A stretch of DNA of 64,000 nucleotides from Flavobacterium praedii (lineage in GTDB: Bacteria > Bacteroidota > Bacteroidia > Flavobacteriales > Flavobacteriaceae): the NCBI RefSeq assembly GCF_026810365.1, contig NZ_CP113948.1, positions 200,001 through 264,000 of the forward strand. The letters run 5' to 3'. Position numbers and translations under genes: made by a program. The notes beneath the pieces were generated by a model that made no database searches, was not told where the DNA came from, and saw nothing but the letters and a program-made list of their open reading frames with translations. This document shows positions 1 through 8,307 of the stretch, one piece after another; within the stretch, counting starts at the first letter, position 1, and each line of letters begins with the position of its first letter.

Positions 1-1
1 T

Positions 2-220
2 TGGTATAGAAATGTGGAGGAATCCGGATTTAAAAACTTTAATATCCTGCTCAATACTATAACTTTTAATTACCAGTCAATTTTGAACTATTTTGATAAT
101 AGAAGCACAAATGCTTCTGCAGAATCTTTCAATGCAAAAATAAAAGCTTTTAGAAGTCAATTTAGAGGAGTAAGAAAAATAGATTTCTTCTTATTTAGAT
201 TATCCAATCTTTTTGCTTAA
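2..220 (+). mobile_element. 3' end of an ISL3-like transposase, cut by the window edge
   Basis: The reading frame is open from the first bases and ends at a TAA, so this is the C-terminal part of a longer gene that starts outside the window. The motif TNASAESFNAKIKAFR followed by a conserved aromatic and hydrophobic tail is typical of the C-terminus of ISL3/IS204-type DDE transposases, where the final catalytic Glu lies in the AESFN motif. Just after the stop, the sequence CCCCAACTTTTGTACCTGATCC (223-244) looks like the right inverted repeat of such an element, but the left end is not visible, so this cannot be proved. Whether the upstream part is intact is unknown. Confidence 0.7.
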
Positions 221-303
221 TCCCCAACTTTTGTACCTGATCCCAAAAAGCATGGTTTTAATTAATTTTTAAAATACTATTCATGCGTAGTATATTATTA
301 TGT

Positions 304-311
304 TATATTTG
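304..311 (+). promoter_or_regulatory. Bacteroidota -7 promoter element
   Basis: TATATTTG fits the Bacteroidota -7 consensus TAnnTTTG and lies 22 bases upstream of the ATG at 334. No TTG is found at the ideal -33 spacing, so this is a -7 call only. Confidence 0.4.
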
Positions 312-333
312 TGAAATATAAAAAATATATGTA

Positions 334-1284
334 ATGACAAAACCTTCACTAACTGCTCTTTTACAGATTAATAAGCCATTAATTATGGCACCAATGTTTT
401 TGGTTTCGAATACAAAAATGGTTATTGAAGGTATGAAATCGGGTGTTGCGGGTTGTATTCCGGCTTTAAATTACCGTACTTTAGACGAATTGCGTGCTTC
501 TATTATCGAACTTCGGAATGCGAAAGTAGAAGGAGGTAGTTTTGGATATAATTTAATTGTCAATAAATCAAATATAAAATACAAGGATCAATTAGCGGTT
601 TTGTGTGAAGAAAAAGTTGACTTTATAATCACTTCTTTAGGTTCGCCAGAAGAGACTATACATGCAGCCCATAAAGTTGGAATTAAAGTTTTTTGCGATG
701 TTACTGATTTAGCTTTTGCAAAAAAAGTAGAAAGTCTTGGGGCAGATGCATTAATTGCTGTAAACAATCAAGCTGGTGGGCATAGAGGTTTGCTTTCTGC
801 TGAGGAATTAATAAGAGAATTAAATTTAAATACCACTTTACCCGTTATTTCTGCGGGAGGTGTTGGTACAAAGCAAGAATTGGAAACAATGTTGAGTTAT
901 GGAGCAGTTGGTGTTTCTGTGGGAAGTCCTTTTATAGCTTCGTTTGAATCTGGTGTTTCACAGGAATATAAACAAGCGTGCGTTGATTATGGTGCAAAGG
1001 ATATTGTGTTGACCGAAAAAATATCGGGTACGCCTTGTACGGTTATCAATACGCCTTATGTTCAGAAAGTAGGTACGCAACAAACTTGGTTGGAAAAAAC
1101 GTTGAATAAAAATAAATCGCTAAAAAAGTGGGTAAAAATGATTCGCTATATGATGGGATCGAATGCTGTTACTAAAGCGGCAACACAAGTAACCTACAAA
1201 ACAGTTTGGGTCGCCGGTCCAACAATTGAGAATACAACTGAAATTACCTCTGTCGCCGAAATCGTTAAGAAACTAACTTTGTAA
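334..1284 (+). CDS. Nitronate monooxygenase / NAD(P)H-dependent flavin oxidoreductase
   Basis: This 316-residue protein belongs to the FMN-binding nitronate monooxygenase (2-nitropropane dioxygenase) TIM-barrel family. The sequence shows an N-terminal IMAPMFLVSN motif, the central VNNQAGGHRG segment that carries the likely catalytic His of this family, and the phosphate-binding SAGGVGT and GAVGVSVGSPF motifs in the last third. Family members oxidise alkyl nitronates or act as flavin reductases and enoyl reductases, and the exact substrate cannot be read from the sequence. The ATG is placed by a TAnnTTTG element 22 bases upstream. The gene stands alone between the transposase tail and a structured non-coding region. 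Confidence 0.85.
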   Translation: MTKPSLTALLQINKPLIMAPMFLVSNTKMVIEGMKSGVAGCIPALNYRTLDELRASIIELRNAKVEGGSFGYNLIVNKSNIKYKDQLAVLCEEKVDFIITSLGSPEETIHAAHKVGIKVFCDVTDLAFAKKVESLGADALIAVNNQAGGHRGLLSAEELIRELNLNTTLPVISAGGVGTKQELETMLSYGAVGVSVGSPFIASFESGVSQEYKQACVDYGAKDIVLTEKISGTPCTVINTPYVQKVGTQQTWLEKTLNKNKSLKKWVKMIRYMMGSNAVTKAATQVTYKTVWVAGPTIENTTEITSVAEIVKKLTL

Positions 1285-1390
1285 TTTTGGATTTTAATAA
1301 TTAATAGTGTTGCATTAAATACCGCATTTAATTATTTCTTTTGGTTATAAAAAAATATAAGATCAATACATTTGTTTTGAAAACTGAATT

Positions 1391-1504
1391 GCGAGAGGGA
1401 TGGACGCTGGCTACCGAAGTAGCGCAAACAGCCCGACCGCAGTATAGAAAGGGGGCGAATAAGCGGTATGCTTATTTTGCCCCCTTTCTATAATGTGGTC
1501 TCGC
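1391..1504 (+). ncRNA. Structured intergenic element, copy D (flavo-1-like)
   Basis: The whole region is closed by a perfect GCGAGA/TCTCGC helix. Inside, a GGG/CCC helix surrounds ATGGACG on the 5' side and AAACAG on the 3' side, with a GCTAC-CGAA-GTAGC hairpin between them. Next comes a second, long hairpin (1443-1464 with 1470-1492). The internal loop ATGGA..AACAG matches three other elements in this window (22597-22695, 32971-33046, 56240-56337), although the closing helix has different bases. The resemblance to the Bacteroidota flavo-1 RNA motif is from memory and was not checked against a model. Confidence 0.45.
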
Positions 1505-1516
1505 CCTTATTATTTA

Positions 1517-1743
1517 AACCCAGATTCCGCATTAGAAATTTACTACATCTGAATTCTTCTGCAAAATCAAGCACTTTTTTCACACTATTTTATTTTATTT
1601 TGGAGTTCAAGATACGCTTCGCTTGGTTCTCCCATTTTTAGAATCAAAATACAAAAGTATTCCTCATTTAAAAATAGTCCGTGAGCACTTGCTTTTATTG
1701 AATAATTCAGCTTCGTTACAAAGTCTAATGCGGAATCTGGGTT
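1517..1743. repeat. Inverted-repeat-bounded element (MITE-like or IS remnant)
   Basis: A perfect 20-base inverted repeat, AACCCAGATTCCGCATTAGA at 1517-1536 and its complement at 1724-1743, bounds 227 bp without any credible reading frame. The size and the ends fit a miniature transposable element or the two ends of a collapsed insertion sequence. No clear target-site duplication is seen. It lies directly downstream of the structured element at 1391-1504 and 25 bp from the 3' end of the next gene. Confidence 0.5.
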
Positions 1744-1768
1744 AAATTAAAAACTGAATTATTTCTGG

Positions 1769-2095
1769 TTACGAATTCTTCCAATATTGTGGTTTTGTTG
1801 CATTTGTTCTTTGAAACCAGTAGTCTTGGGTTACTCTATGGCCGTTTTGGGTTTTTAATTTTCGTTCGAATATCCAGATGGTAGGATTGAAAACCATATC
1901 GGTGACTGCAACGGTAAACAATTGAGGGTCTTCTTCGGTTTTTTTCTTTTCTTCATCAAGTATTACTTCAAAACCATTGTGTTCCAGTAGTTTTTTTAAG
2001 AAATTGGAACGACTTTCATCTACTCCTTTTTCGACAAAAGTAACTCTGGTTTCGCCAATGCTTCCAAATGAATGTTTTCCGTCTAGTGATGCCAT
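1769..2095 (-). CDS. Small conserved protein at the end of the nuo operon
   Basis: This 108-residue soluble protein has no signal peptide or membrane segment. Its start is three bases after the nuoN stop, so it is almost surely cotranslated with the complex I genes. The N-terminal half (GETRVTFVEKGVDESRSNF and a following FLKKLLEHNGFEVILDEE) looks like a small alpha/beta fold. The C-terminal half carries NPTIWIFERKL and ends in aromatic and basic residues. I do not recognise a named family. The position suggests an accessory or assembly factor of this NADH-module-free complex I, but that is inference from context alone. Confidence 0.75.
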   Translation of the reverse strand: MASLDGKHSFGSIGETRVTFVEKGVDESRSNFLKKLLEHNGFEVILDEEKKKTEEDPQLFTVAVTDMVFNPTIWIFERKLKTQNGHRVTQDYWFQRTNATKPQYWKNS

Positions 2096-2098
2096 AAC

Positions 2099-3529
2099 TT
2101 ATTTATTAAATATGTTGCTTAATTCAAAAATGTAATCGTAAAGCGGACTGTATAAACCAAGAACCAGAATCCCTAATACTGAAATAATAAGTCCTAAACG
2201 CATGTAGATTTTGTTATTAAAAAAAGGAATAGGGTTTTCATTTTTTCTGATAAACATAGCTCTCACCACCAACAAATAATAGTAAAGCGAAATAGTTACG
2301 TTGACAACAGCTAAGAAAACCAATAGATAATATCCTTTGCTTGCAGCGGCTGCGAACAAGAAAAATTTACCAAAAAAACCTGCTACTGGAGGTATTCCGG
2401 CTAATGAAAACAAAGCTAGCATCATCACGAGACTGAGGTTGGGGTTTGTTCTATAAAGCCCATTATAATCATCTCTATTTTCTTTGCCTGTTTGTAATGA
2501 AATGGCTTGTACAACTCCAAAAGCGGCTAAATTGGAAAAAATGTAAACGAGTACAAAATAAACTACCGTTGCGGTTCCTAATTGTGTTCCCGAAATTAGC
2601 CCCAATAATATGAAACCTGCTTGTGCTATTGAGGAGAAGGCCAAGAAACGTTTCATGTTTTGTTGGCGTAAAGCAAACAAATTTCCAATAAACATAGTGG
2701 CTATTGCAATGACATAAATAATATTTTCCCAAACGTGCATTAATGGTTTTAGGATTGTAAACATTAAAATCATTAAAATAAAAGCGGAAGCTCCTTTTGA
2801 TATAACGGATAAATAAGATGCAACTCCAATTGGCGCCCCTTCATACACATCTGCAGTCCAAAAATGAAACGGAACCAACGATATTTTGAATGCCAATCCT
2901 GAGAAAAACAGAATAGAACCCAATAGTGTTAAATTGGTACTTGTTAAAAGTTTTAGGAGATCCTCAAAATAGATTGAACCCGTAGAGGCATACAACAACG
3001 AGATTCCAAATAAGGAAACTCCCGAAGCCAATCCAGCAGATAATATAAATTTGATACCGGCTTCACTGGAGATTCTTTTGGAGGTTTCCCAAGCGACCAA
3101 AGCGGCTACAGGTAAGGTTGCTAATTCTAATCCGATGTAGAACATTAGAAAATCACCTGATGAAATCATAAAATACATTCCTAATAGAGAAGAAAATAAG
3201 AGTATAAAAAACTCGGTTCCTTTGTTTAAATGCACCATTTTCTCTTGAATCCAATCAGCCGATTGAAGCAATACTATCAATACTCCAACATTAAGAACAT
3301 TTTTGAAGAAATGAATTAAGGTATTGGTACGAAACATTCCGCCAAATAAGCTGCTTTCTTCGATTGTAAAAAAACCTATTACGGTATGAATTCCAAATAA
3401 GAAAAGGGCTAAATGTACGATGCTTGATTTTTTGTTATTGGGTATGAAAATTTCGCCTACAATTAGCAATAAAATAATTGCCAAAAGGAAAATTTCTTGT
3501 CTCATTATGTTAAAACTGTTCAAATCCAT
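2099..3529 (-). CDS. nuoN: NADH-quinone oxidoreductase-type complex I subunit N
   Basis: This 476-residue polytopic protein is the NuoN antiporter-like subunit of complex I, with about 14 membrane helices. The family core is visible as YIGLELATLPVAALVAWE, with the conserved Glu in the helix, and as VPFHFWTADVYEGAP in the discontinuous-helix region. LAFSSIAQAGFILLG follows, then SLAGIPPVAGFFGKFFLF near the C-terminus. It forms part of the proton-pumping membrane arm next to NuoK and NuoM. The start lies 12 bases after the nuoM stop, inside the kor-nuo operon. Length is normal for the family. Confidence 0.95.
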   Translation of the reverse strand: MDLNSFNIMRQEIFLLAIILLLIVGEIFIPNNKKSSIVHLALFLFGIHTVIGFFTIEESSLFGGMFRTNTLIHFFKNVLNVGVLIVLLQSADWIQEKMVHLNKGTEFFILLFSSLLGMYFMISSGDFLMFYIGLELATLPVAALVAWETSKRISSEAGIKFILSAGLASGVSLFGISLLYASTGSIYFEDLLKLLTSTNLTLLGSILFFSGLAFKISLVPFHFWTADVYEGAPIGVASYLSVISKGASAFILMILMFTILKPLMHVWENIIYVIAIATMFIGNLFALRQQNMKRFLAFSSIAQAGFILLGLISGTQLGTATVVYFVLVYIFSNLAAFGVVQAISLQTGKENRDDYNGLYRTNPNLSLVMMLALFSLAGIPPVAGFFGKFFLFAAAASKGYYLLVFLAVVNVTISLYYYLLVVRAMFIRKNENPIPFFNNKIYMRLGLIISVLGILVLGLYSPLYDYIFELSNIFNK

Positions 3530-3541
3530 TTTTGTTTTTTT

Positions 3542-5035
3542 TTAATGATTTAGTACTCCTTGAATGAATGGTTGTATACTTGCCATTGTCATATTACTTA
3601 ACCAAAGTGGGGCAACTCCCATACCAATCATTGGAATTAATAATAGCATAATACCTGTTATTTCGAACCAAGTTACTTTTGGTAAATCCAAAAATTCTTC
3701 ATTTTTTACGGGTCCCATAAGCATTATTCCAAGAACTCGAAGAATGTAAACTGCTGTTACTACAATTGCCGATACTGAAATAATGGTAGCTACTCTATAA
3801 AACATTTCTTGGTGTTGAAAAGCGCCAACAAAAATGTTCATTTCGGCCACAAAACCACTAAATCCAGGTAATCCCAGCGAAGCCAAACCTGCAATAACAT
3901 AAATAACCGAAATAAAAGGCATCACCTTCAGAAGACCTCCCAATTTGGTAATGTCCCGAGTATGTGTCCTTCCATAAATCATCCCTATTAAGGCAAAAAA
4001 CAAGGCTGTCATAAATCCATGTGAAAGAGATTGTAAAATAGCACCGTTCCAAGCCGTTTTGTTCAACATTAATAAAGCAAACAACACCATACCCAAGTGA
4101 CTTACTGAGGAATAAGCATTTATATATTTAAGGTCGGTTTGGTATAATGCTCCAAAGGCTCCATAAATGACTCCTGTTGCTGATAATATAATGAAAAACC
4201 AAGACCATTCTATTGCTCCTAGAGGTAATAAAAACATGGCAATTCTAAAAACTCCATAGCCTCCTAATTTCATCAAAACTCCTGCATGAAGCATTGATAC
4301 TGCTGTTGGAGCAGAGGCATGACCATCTGGAGACCAAGTATGAAATGGAAACAAAGCGCCTAATACTGCAAACCCAATAAAAGTAAATGGAAAAAATAAT
4401 TTCTGTGCTTCAAATGGGATGTGTACTTTGGCAATTTCCAAAATATTGAACGTTAAGGCACCTCCATCTGCGTTCGAATTAAAGTAGATTCCCAATACTC
4501 CAACTAATAAAATAGCAGAAGCTCCCATTAACATTAGTGTTAATTTCATTGCAGAATATTCTTTGGGACCTGAACCCCAAATTCCAATTAGCAAATACAT
4601 TGGAATTACCGCAATTTCATAAAATACAAACATGGTAAACAGATCAATGGAAATAAAGAATCCATATACTCCTGATGCTAAAACCAAGAGAGAAATGAAA
4701 AATTCTTTGGGTAGATCATCTGTTTTCCAAGAAATAAAAACACCTGCCAATACCACAATTGAAGTCAATAATAATAGGGCCACCGAAATACCATCAACTC
4801 CAATGGCATAATGAATGTTGAAATTTTTAAACCAAACTGTATCTTGAGTAAAGAGCATTACGCTGTTGTTAATAGCTCTTTCTTTAAAATAGGCAAAAAC
4901 CAGATGAATCGCCATACCCAATTGGATGATACTTCCAACCATCGAAATAGTTCGTGCCTGTTTTAATCCTTTGGTAAAGACCAAAGCAATAATGGTGAGT
5001 ACAGGTACAATTACAAAAAGTGATAAAATATCCAT
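3542..5035 (-). CDS. nuoM: Complex I subunit M
   Basis: This 497-residue protein is the NuoM antiporter-like subunit. Signature stretches are YAIGVDGISVALLLLTS near residue 80, FVFYEIAVIPMYLLIGIWG with the functional Glu near residue 140, and PFHTWSPDGHASAPTAVSM containing the conserved HTW..DAH-type motif. YSSVSHLGMVLFALL and GLPGFSGFVAE follow. It is one of three paralogous proton channels in the membrane arm. It sits between nuoL (stop ten bases upstream) and nuoN in the same operon. Length and motifs are normal. Confidence 0.96.
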   Translation of the reverse strand: MDILSLFVIVPVLTIIALVFTKGLKQARTISMVGSIIQLGMAIHLVFAYFKERAINNSVMLFTQDTVWFKNFNIHYAIGVDGISVALLLLTSIVVLAGVFISWKTDDLPKEFFISLLVLASGVYGFFISIDLFTMFVFYEIAVIPMYLLIGIWGSGPKEYSAMKLTLMLMGASAILLVGVLGIYFNSNADGGALTFNILEIAKVHIPFEAQKLFFPFTFIGFAVLGALFPFHTWSPDGHASAPTAVSMLHAGVLMKLGGYGVFRIAMFLLPLGAIEWSWFFIILSATGVIYGAFGALYQTDLKYINAYSSVSHLGMVLFALLMLNKTAWNGAILQSLSHGFMTALFFALIGMIYGRTHTRDITKLGGLLKVMPFISVIYVIAGLASLGLPGFSGFVAEMNIFVGAFQHQEMFYRVATIISVSAIVVTAVYILRVLGIMLMGPVKNEEFLDLPKVTWFEITGIMLLLIPMIGMGVAPLWLSNMTMASIQPFIQGVLNH

Positions 5036-5044
5036 ATTATTTGA

Positions 5045-6973
5045 TTATTTTGTCCATAAATAAATAAAAATCAAAGCTATAACTACAACACCCGAGACAA
5101 AAAACATAGCATAATCTTGCAACCTTCCCGATTGTAATCCTTTTATTTTTTGAGAAACGAGTACTGTTTTGTTACCAATACCTTCCATCGTACCATCAAC
5201 ATATTTTTTGTCGAATTTGGCAATGGGAGTTGAAATGAGGTTGAAAATAATTTTTTTGGTAACGAACATATATATTTCGTCAAAATAAAATTTATGATAC
5301 GTCCATTTATAAAACACTCCAAATCCACTGGCAAACTTTTGGGCCAAATCATTTTCTTTTTTATAGAAGACCCAAGCCAAAATAATACCTGTCAATCCAG
5401 TACCTACTGCTACAGCTGCTAATGTGTAATCCAAATGCCCTTCAAACCCAATTTTGTCGGCAGTTACAAATTCGCTAAAAGGTATAAAACCTGCTACAAT
5501 ACTCATAAAGGCCAAGAACAATAAAGGAAATGCCATTGACATTGGTGATTCATGAGGCGTGTGTTTGTATTGGGTTTCTTTGCCCCAAAATATTCCAAAA
5601 TAAAGGCGGAACATATAAAAAGCGGTTAATCCCGCCACGAAAAGGCCAACAAAATAAAGCAATTGATTTTTTTCGAAAGCAGCAACCAAGATTTCGTCTT
5701 TACTCCAAAAACCTGCAAATGGTGGAACTCCTGCTATTGCCAGTGCTGCAATCAAAAACGTAATATTGGTAATGGGCATATACTTGCGTAATCCTCCCAT
5801 ATCTTTTAAATAATTGCTATGAACAGCGTGAATCACAGAACCTGCTCCTAAGAATAACAAGGCTTTGAACATGGCATGTGTAAACAGATGAAACATGGAT
5901 GCCATATACCCAACACCTTCGTGACCGTTGTAACCAGAAACTCCCAACGCCAGCATCATATACCCAATTTGAGACATAGTTGAAAATGCTAAAACTCGTT
6001 TAATATCCGTTTGAGTAATGGCGATTATTGCTGCAAACAAAGAAGAAAATGCGCCGACATAAGCCACAACATTCAAAGCAAATCCATTTTCTACGAAATA
6101 ATACATTGGAAATAATCGAGCCACCAAAAAAACACCCGCCACAACCATTGTCGCAGCGTGTATTAAAGCAGAAACGGGTGTTGGTCCTTCCATCGCGTCT
6201 GGTAACCAGATGTGCAAAGGAAACATAGCTGATTTTCCAGCTCCTCCCATGAATATGAGAAGCAGTGCCCAAGTAATTACTGATAATCCCATAAAAGAGG
6301 AAGCTCCCCAATTCAAAAGCAACCCTTCTCCTTCTGGATTTACTGCATTTAATGTCTGAAAATCAAAAGTACCAGCGTAATATCCGACGATCAAAATTCC
6401 AATCAAGAACCCAAAATCAGCAAATCGAGTTACAATAAAGGCTTTTTTTGCAGCGGCCACTGCCGAAGTTTTCGTGTAATAATAACCAATTAGCAAATAA
6501 GAGGAAACACCCACTAATTCCCAGAAAATGTAAATTTGAAAAAGATTTGTTGCCAATACCAATCCGAGCATTGAAAAAGAGAATAAAGATAAAAAGGCAA
6601 AGAATTTGGTATATCCATTGTCGCCTTTCATATATCCTCGACTATAAATATGCACCATCAAAGAAATTGTCGTTACCACAACTAGCATCATTACAGTAAT
6701 TGGATCAATCAATATTCCCATATCAATATGCAAGGTATCTGTAAAGTTCATCCACACGGTTTTTTCGACAAATGTTTGGTAAACTCCTTCGACTTTTCCC
6801 AAAACAAAAAAGTATTGGTAAGCTGTATAATAAGATAGAGCAGCCGAAATCGACAATCCCAAAACACCAATGTATCCAGAAACTGCTGGTTTGATTTGCT
6901 GGTTAAAAATTCCCAAAAGCAAGAACACAGCCAGTGGAATTAACGGAATTAAAAAAATATAAGTTATGTTCAT
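5045..6973 (-). CDS. nuoL: Complex I subunit L
   Basis: This 642-residue protein is NuoL, the distal antiporter-like subunit with about 16 membrane helices and a C-terminal lateral helix. The sequence contains MVHIYSRGYMKGDNGYTKFF, FWELVGVSSYLLIGYYY with the key Glu, and PLHIWLPDAMEGPTPVSALIHAATMV with the conserved Lys/His channel region. LAFSTMSQIGYMMLALG also fits the family. The C-terminal part after residue 500 carries the long amphipathic segment and a final anchor helix expected for NuoL. The gene lies between nuoK and nuoM with 10-12 base gaps, which supports translational coupling. Confidence 0.96.
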   Translation of the reverse strand: MNITYIFLIPLIPLAVFLLLGIFNQQIKPAVSGYIGVLGLSISAALSYYTAYQYFFVLGKVEGVYQTFVEKTVWMNFTDTLHIDMGILIDPITVMMLVVVTTISLMVHIYSRGYMKGDNGYTKFFAFLSLFSFSMLGLVLATNLFQIYIFWELVGVSSYLLIGYYYTKTSAVAAAKKAFIVTRFADFGFLIGILIVGYYAGTFDFQTLNAVNPEGEGLLLNWGASSFMGLSVITWALLLIFMGGAGKSAMFPLHIWLPDAMEGPTPVSALIHAATMVVAGVFLVARLFPMYYFVENGFALNVVAYVGAFSSLFAAIIAITQTDIKRVLAFSTMSQIGYMMLALGVSGYNGHEGVGYMASMFHLFTHAMFKALLFLGAGSVIHAVHSNYLKDMGGLRKYMPITNITFLIAALAIAGVPPFAGFWSKDEILVAAFEKNQLLYFVGLFVAGLTAFYMFRLYFGIFWGKETQYKHTPHESPMSMAFPLLFLAFMSIVAGFIPFSEFVTADKIGFEGHLDYTLAAVAVGTGLTGIILAWVFYKKENDLAQKFASGFGVFYKWTYHKFYFDEIYMFVTKKIIFNLISTPIAKFDKKYVDGTMEGIGNKTVLVSQKIKGLQSGRLQDYAMFFVSGVVVIALIFIYLWTK

Positions 6974-6985
6974 GTTTTCAGAATA

Positions 6986-7303
6986 TTAGTACTTCATAAT
7001 TTCAGTGTCCTTCACTTCTACAGAGCTAATTTGTCTATAAAGGTTGATAATAATTGCAACAGCTAGAGCGGTTTCGGCAGCAGCCACTGCTATGATAAAG
7101 ATGGAAAAGAAAACACCTTGTAAAGCATCTGGATATAAATACTTGTTGATGACAACAAAATTTACAGCCGAAGCATTTAAAATTAATTCGAGAGAAATTA
7201 AAATTGAAATCAAGTTTTTTCGAGTTATGAACCCATAAATACCTATAAAAAACAGGATAGAAGTAAGGGTGAGAATTTCGTAGATGCTTATTCCTGCTAT
7301 CAT
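6986..7303 (-). CDS. nuoK: Complex I subunit K
   Basis: This 105-residue, three-helix protein is NuoK. It shows the expected pattern GFITRKNLISILISLELILNA, in which the Glu of SLELILNA is the conserved channel glutamate, followed by AAAETALAVAIIINLYR with the second conserved Glu. Its start overlaps the nuoJ stop by four bases (ATGA), a classic sign of coupled translation. It connects NuoJ with the antiporter-like subunits in the membrane arm. Length is typical. Confidence 0.96.
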   Translation of the reverse strand: MIAGISIYEILTLTSILFFIGIYGFITRKNLISILISLELILNASAVNFVVINKYLYPDALQGVFFSIFIIAVAAAETALAVAIIINLYRQISSVEVKDTEIMKY

Positions 7304-7836
7304 GATATATCATCGTTTTTAGTTAGTTTTTCTCCTTTTCCTATAATTATGGAGCCTATAATTGCAGCTAATAATAAAATACTGATTACTTCAAAGGGCA
7401 AAATAAATCCTCCAGCCTCGTAGTTCAAAAGGCCCATTCCAATATCAGATACTGTTGTGGTTTTTGTGTTTTCTATAACCTTAAAATCATTCGAATAAAT
7501 AGTATATAAAAAGATAGAAAGTCCAATCAAACAAATTAAAGCGGTTGCTAATTGTTTTGATTTTTTGGCAACTTCCAGTTCCATTTCAATATGATGAACC
7601 AAAAGCACCGAAAATATGATGAGCACAATTATACCACCTGCATAAACGGTAAGTTGAACGGCAGCTAAGAAATTATAATCAATCAAAAAATAAATTCCTG
7701 CTATTCCGATGAGCACAAATAGTAGATAAATAACGGATCGAAGCATTTGGCGACTGGTTACAGAAGCAATTGCACCAACAATCATTATCACTGACAAAAT
7801 ATAAAATACAATTTTTTCCATAAGATTAATCTTCAA
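7300..7836 (-). CDS. nuoJ: Complex I subunit J
   Basis: This 178-residue protein with about five membrane helices is NuoJ. The diagnostic region is FLAAVQLTVYAGGIIVLIIFSVLLV, in the third helix, with the pi-bulge glycines and Tyr of the family. The N-terminus carries the ASVTSRQMLRSVIYLLF segment found in most NuoJ proteins. It overlaps nuoI upstream by 11 bases and nuoK downstream by four. It belongs to the membrane module that links the quinone site to the ion channels. Confidence 0.95.
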   Translation of the reverse strand: MKINLMEKIVFYILSVIMIVGAIASVTSRQMLRSVIYLLFVLIGIAGIYFLIDYNFLAAVQLTVYAGGIIVLIIFSVLLVHHIEMELEVAKKSKQLATALICLIGLSIFLYTIYSNDFKVIENTKTTTVSDIGMGLLNYEAGGFILPFEVISILLLAAIIGSIIIGKGEKLTKNDDIS

Positions 7837-8302
7837 GTCCAGACACCACTTTTGATCCTGGTTTGTTTAAAACTCTAGTTAAGTATTTTCTATCATAAAC
7901 CGAATTTTCAAAATTCTGAGCCCATTTGATAGCATCTGTTGGACAAGCTTCGATACATAAACCACACATGGTGCACATTCCTAAATGGTAAATATGTTTG
8001 TCTATTAGTTTTTTCTTTTTGCCCGTTTCAGGATCAATTTGTCGATCCCAAATAATTTCGATACTTCCGTTTGGGCAAGCCAACTCACATTTTTGACAAC
8101 CTGTACACCGATGCAAATTGTTTTCATCGTGAGGCATAACAACTTCGCCACGAAAACGATCAAACATTTTTAAGGTATCTCTGTTGTCGGGATATTGTTG
8201 GGTTATAGCCCCTTTTCTGGAATGTAAAAAATACTTTCCAGTAACACTCATTCCCGTAAGCAGTGTTTTAACGCCATTATATATATCAGAAAAATAACTC
8301 AT
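7826..8302 (-). CDS. nuoI: Complex I subunit I, 2[4Fe-4S] ferredoxin-like
   Basis: The protein has 158 residues and carries two 4Fe-4S motifs, CTGCQKCELACPNG and CTMCGLCIEACPTDA, which hold clusters N6a and N6b. I place the start at the ATG giving MSYFSDIYNGVKT, five bases after the nuoH stop. An upstream in-frame ATG exists but would lie inside nuoH and adds 30 residues not seen in the family. In the absence of NuoE, F and G, NuoI together with NuoB is the only visible Fe-S electron path in this complex, which makes it the likely docking side for a soluble ferredoxin. Confidence 0.95.
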   Translation of the reverse strand: MSYFSDIYNGVKTLLTGMSVTGKYFLHSRKGAITQQYPDNRDTLKMFDRFRGEVVMPHDENNLHRCTGCQKCELACPNGSIEIIWDRQIDPETGKKKKLIDKHIYHLGMCTMCGLCIEACPTDAIKWAQNFENSVYDRKYLTRVLNKPGSKVVSGLED

Positions 8303-8307
8303 GACTT

